DNA from: an uncultured Bacilli bacterium
GTDB taxonomy: Bacteria > Bacillota_I > Bacilli_A > RF39 > UBA660
Length of the DNA stretch: 9,148 nt
NCBI GenBank assembly: GCA_947628125.1
Contig: CANQYR010000035.1
Location: 1-9,148, forward strand
Reading direction: 5' to 3'
The translations under genes and the position numbers were made by a program. Positions 8,003 through 9,148 of the stretch are shown in pieces. Positions within the stretch are counted from its first letter, which is position 1; each line of letters opens with the position of its first letter. The notes under the pieces were generated by a model. It was not told the DNA's origin, did not search any database, and saw only the letters and a program-made list of their open reading frames with translations.

Positions 8003-8190
8003 ATGGTCAAAAAGTAGAAAGCCTAAAAGTAAATAAATATTTCCTTGGTACCAAAATTGATAGTGGTTTTCATAAAATCAAAATTATCTACCATATTCCA
8101 TACCTAAAACAGGGGATATATGTTACAATAATAACAGCAATCATTTTAATAACGATAAGCATAATTAATAAAAAAAGAAAGAAGTGGTAA
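7953..8190 (+). CDS. yfhO: C-terminal segment of YfhO copy 3, in the -1 frame
   Basis: The restored frame continues after the Gs with 78 codons from ILQFSTMYSKGW (first whole codon ATA at 7954) to TAA at 8188. It includes F-V-D-G-Q-K-V-E-S-L, SGFHKIKIIYH, one membrane helix and a basic tail (KKRKKW), matching the ends of copies 1 and 2. ATG 7972 is internal to the conserved block and lacks a ribosome binding site, so this is the end of copy 3 rather than a small gene. Its stop lies 2 bases before the ATG of the next gene, so ribosomes reaching it would couple well to the glycosyltransferase, whereas ribosomes stopping at 8002 would not. Confidence 0.87.
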
Positions 8191-8192
8191 AA

Positions 8193-9131
8193 ATGGAATT
8201 ATCCTTAATTATTCCTTGCTATAATGAAGAAAAAAATATTTTTCCTTTTTATGAAGCGTGTAAAGAAGCTCTAAAAAGTGAAACCGAATATATTTTTATA
8301 AACGATGGCTCCAAAGATCAAACCTTTTTAGAAATAAAAAAACTAATTTTAGAAAACCCTAAAAGCAATATCAAATGCCTAAACTTCTCCCGTAACTTTG
8401 GTAAAGAAGCCGCCATGCTTGCTGGTATGCAAAAAAGTAAAGGCAAATACGTAGCCATCATTGATGCTGATTTGCAGCAAAATCCTAAATACGTCCAAAA
8501 AATGTTAGACTTTTTAAAAGACCATGGGGAATACGACTCAGTTGCCTGCTATCAAGAAAAAAGAATTGAATCAAAATTAAAAATTTTTTTCAAAAAAAGA
8601 TTCTATAAATTTATTAACAAACTAAGCGAAGTAGAGTTCCCGGAAAATGCCTCTGATTTTCGCCTTTTAAAAAGAAGTGTTGTAAATTCCATACTAGAGT
8701 TAAAAGAATACTACCGCTTTTCCAAAGGCATATTCTCTTGGGTAGGGTATGACACTTATTACATGCCTTATAAAGTGGAAGAAAGAAAATACGGCACCAC
8801 TTCTTGGTCAATGAAAAAATTATTTAAATACGCCTTAGATGGCATCATCAGCTATTCCCTTTTACCCCTTAAAATTGCCACCGTCTTAGGCTTTATTTCC
8901 TTTATCATATCCATAATTTACCTAATCATAATTATCATTGAAAAACTAACTGTAGGCATTGCAATAAGCGGTTACCCAACTATAGTCTGCTTAATATTAT
9001 TCTTTGGTGGTTTGCAAATGATATTAATGGGCATATTAGGTGAATATTTAGGAAGAACATACATGGAAACTAAAAGAAGACCAAAATACATCATCAAAAA
9101 CGATGTTGATATAAACACATTAAAGAGGTAA
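8193..9131 (+). CDS. CsbB/GtrB-type GT2 polyprenyl-phosphate glycosyltransferase
   Basis: The 312-residue product has the order of a CsbB/GtrB/DPM1-like enzyme: an N-terminal GT-A domain with LIIPCYNEE (5-13), NDGS (37-40), FSRNFGKEAAMLAG (65-78), the nucleotide/metal site DADLQ (91-95), DFRLL (155-159) and an R-K-Y-G-T-T-S-W segment (198-205), then two membrane helices (about 223-250 and 260-283) and GEYLGRTYMETKRRP. Such enzymes load a sugar from a nucleotide donor onto undecaprenyl phosphate on the cytoplasmic face. The sugar cannot be predicted here; CsbB uses UDP-GlcNAc and GtrB UDP-glucose. In B. subtilis csbB sits beside yfhO, so the neighbourhood supports this enzyme as the donor supplier for the three YfhO copies. 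ATG 8193 is chosen because its N-terminus fits the family; GTG 8184 in the same frame would overlap copy 3 and add three residues. A GTGG at 8184-8187 is a modest ribosome binding site. I see no clear separate promoter, so it is probably cotranscribed with copy 3. Confidence 0.94.
   Translation: MELSLIIPCYNEEKNIFPFYEACKEALKSETEYIFINDGSKDQTFLEIKKLILENPKSNIKCLNFSRNFGKEAAMLAGMQKSKGKYVAIIDADLQQNPKYVQKMLDFLKDHGEYDSVACYQEKRIESKLKIFFKKRFYKFINKLSEVEFPENASDFRLLKRSVVNSILELKEYYRFSKGIFSWVGYDTYYMPYKVEERKYGTTSWSMKKLFKYALDGIISYSLLPLKIATVLGFISFIISIIYLIIIIIEKLTVGIAISGYPTIVCLILFFGGLQMILMGILGEYLGRTYMETKRRPKYIIKNDVDINTLKR
9122..9129 (+). promoter_or_regulatory. Ribosome binding site of the next gene
   Basis: AAAGAGGT, inside the last codons of the glycosyltransferase gene, lies 6 bases before ATG 9136. 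It implies tight cotranscription and translational linkage. Confidence 0.75.
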
Positions 9132-9135
9132 TAAC

Positions 9136-9148
9136 ATGCAAAAAGTAT
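9136..9148 (+). CDS. Start of a downstream gene (3' partial, product unknown)
   Basis: An ATG 4 bases after the glycosyltransferase stop, with a good ribosome binding site, begins M-Q-K-V before the window ends. Four residues cannot identify it. By analogy with CsbB-GtcA-YfhO systems a GtrA/GtcA-type flippase would be a natural candidate, but that is only a guess from context; further glycan enzymes are equally possible. Confidence 0.6.

Noticed and set aside
8121..8129. Extended -10-like TGTTACAAT before the glycosyltransferase gene
   Set aside because: There is no acceptable -35 at 16-18 bases upstream and the bases are explained by copy 3 coding sequence.

Overview
This is a compact, all plus-strand segment of an AT-rich, Gram-positive-type genome. 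It holds three tandem paralogues of a large YfhO-family membrane protein, followed by a CsbB/GtrB-type polyprenyl-phosphate glycosyltransferase and the first codons of another gene. The base composition (mostly A and T, with G rarest on the coding strand), the AGGAG-type ribosome binding sites and the sigma-A-like promoters point to a low-GC Firmicute or Bacilli/Erysipelotrichia-like relative. TGG encodes Trp and TGA ends the first gene, so the code looks standard. I cannot name the species.

Layout: 1-2682, YfhO copy 1, open at the left edge, where the window begins in a G run. 2679-2707, promoter. 2739-5461, YfhO copy 2, split into two frames by a G9 tract at 5187-5195. 5430-5457, promoter. 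5483-8190, YfhO copy 3, split at the same place by a G9 tract at 7945-7953. 8193-9131, glycosyltransferase, starting 2 bases after copy 3 ends. 9136 to the right edge, start of a further gene. No stretch over 300 bases lacks a gene.

How the genes may work together: in the Bacillus subtilis CsbB-GtcA-YfhO pathway a GT2 enzyme (CsbB) makes undecaprenyl-phosphate-sugar, a small membrane protein (GtcA) flips it, and YfhO, a GT-C enzyme, transfers the sugar outside the membrane onto lipoteichoic acid. Here one GT2 enzyme could supply up to three YfhO-like transferases. The acceptor and sugar are unknown.

The main discovery candidate is the set of long G tracts. Copies 2 and 3 each carry exactly nine Gs at the same point, just before the conserved YSKGW segment. 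In both, nine Gs put the C-terminal 78-88 codons in the -1 frame, while seven or ten would restore a full-length YfhO. Copy 1 has no tract there and is intact, but the window opens with at least seven Gs very near its N-terminus. Nucleotide differences between copies 2 and 3 just after the tract are mostly synonymous in the restored frame. This suggests phase-variable (or slippage-controlled) surface-glycan modification rather than simple gene decay. Homopolymer miscounting during sequencing is the main alternative.
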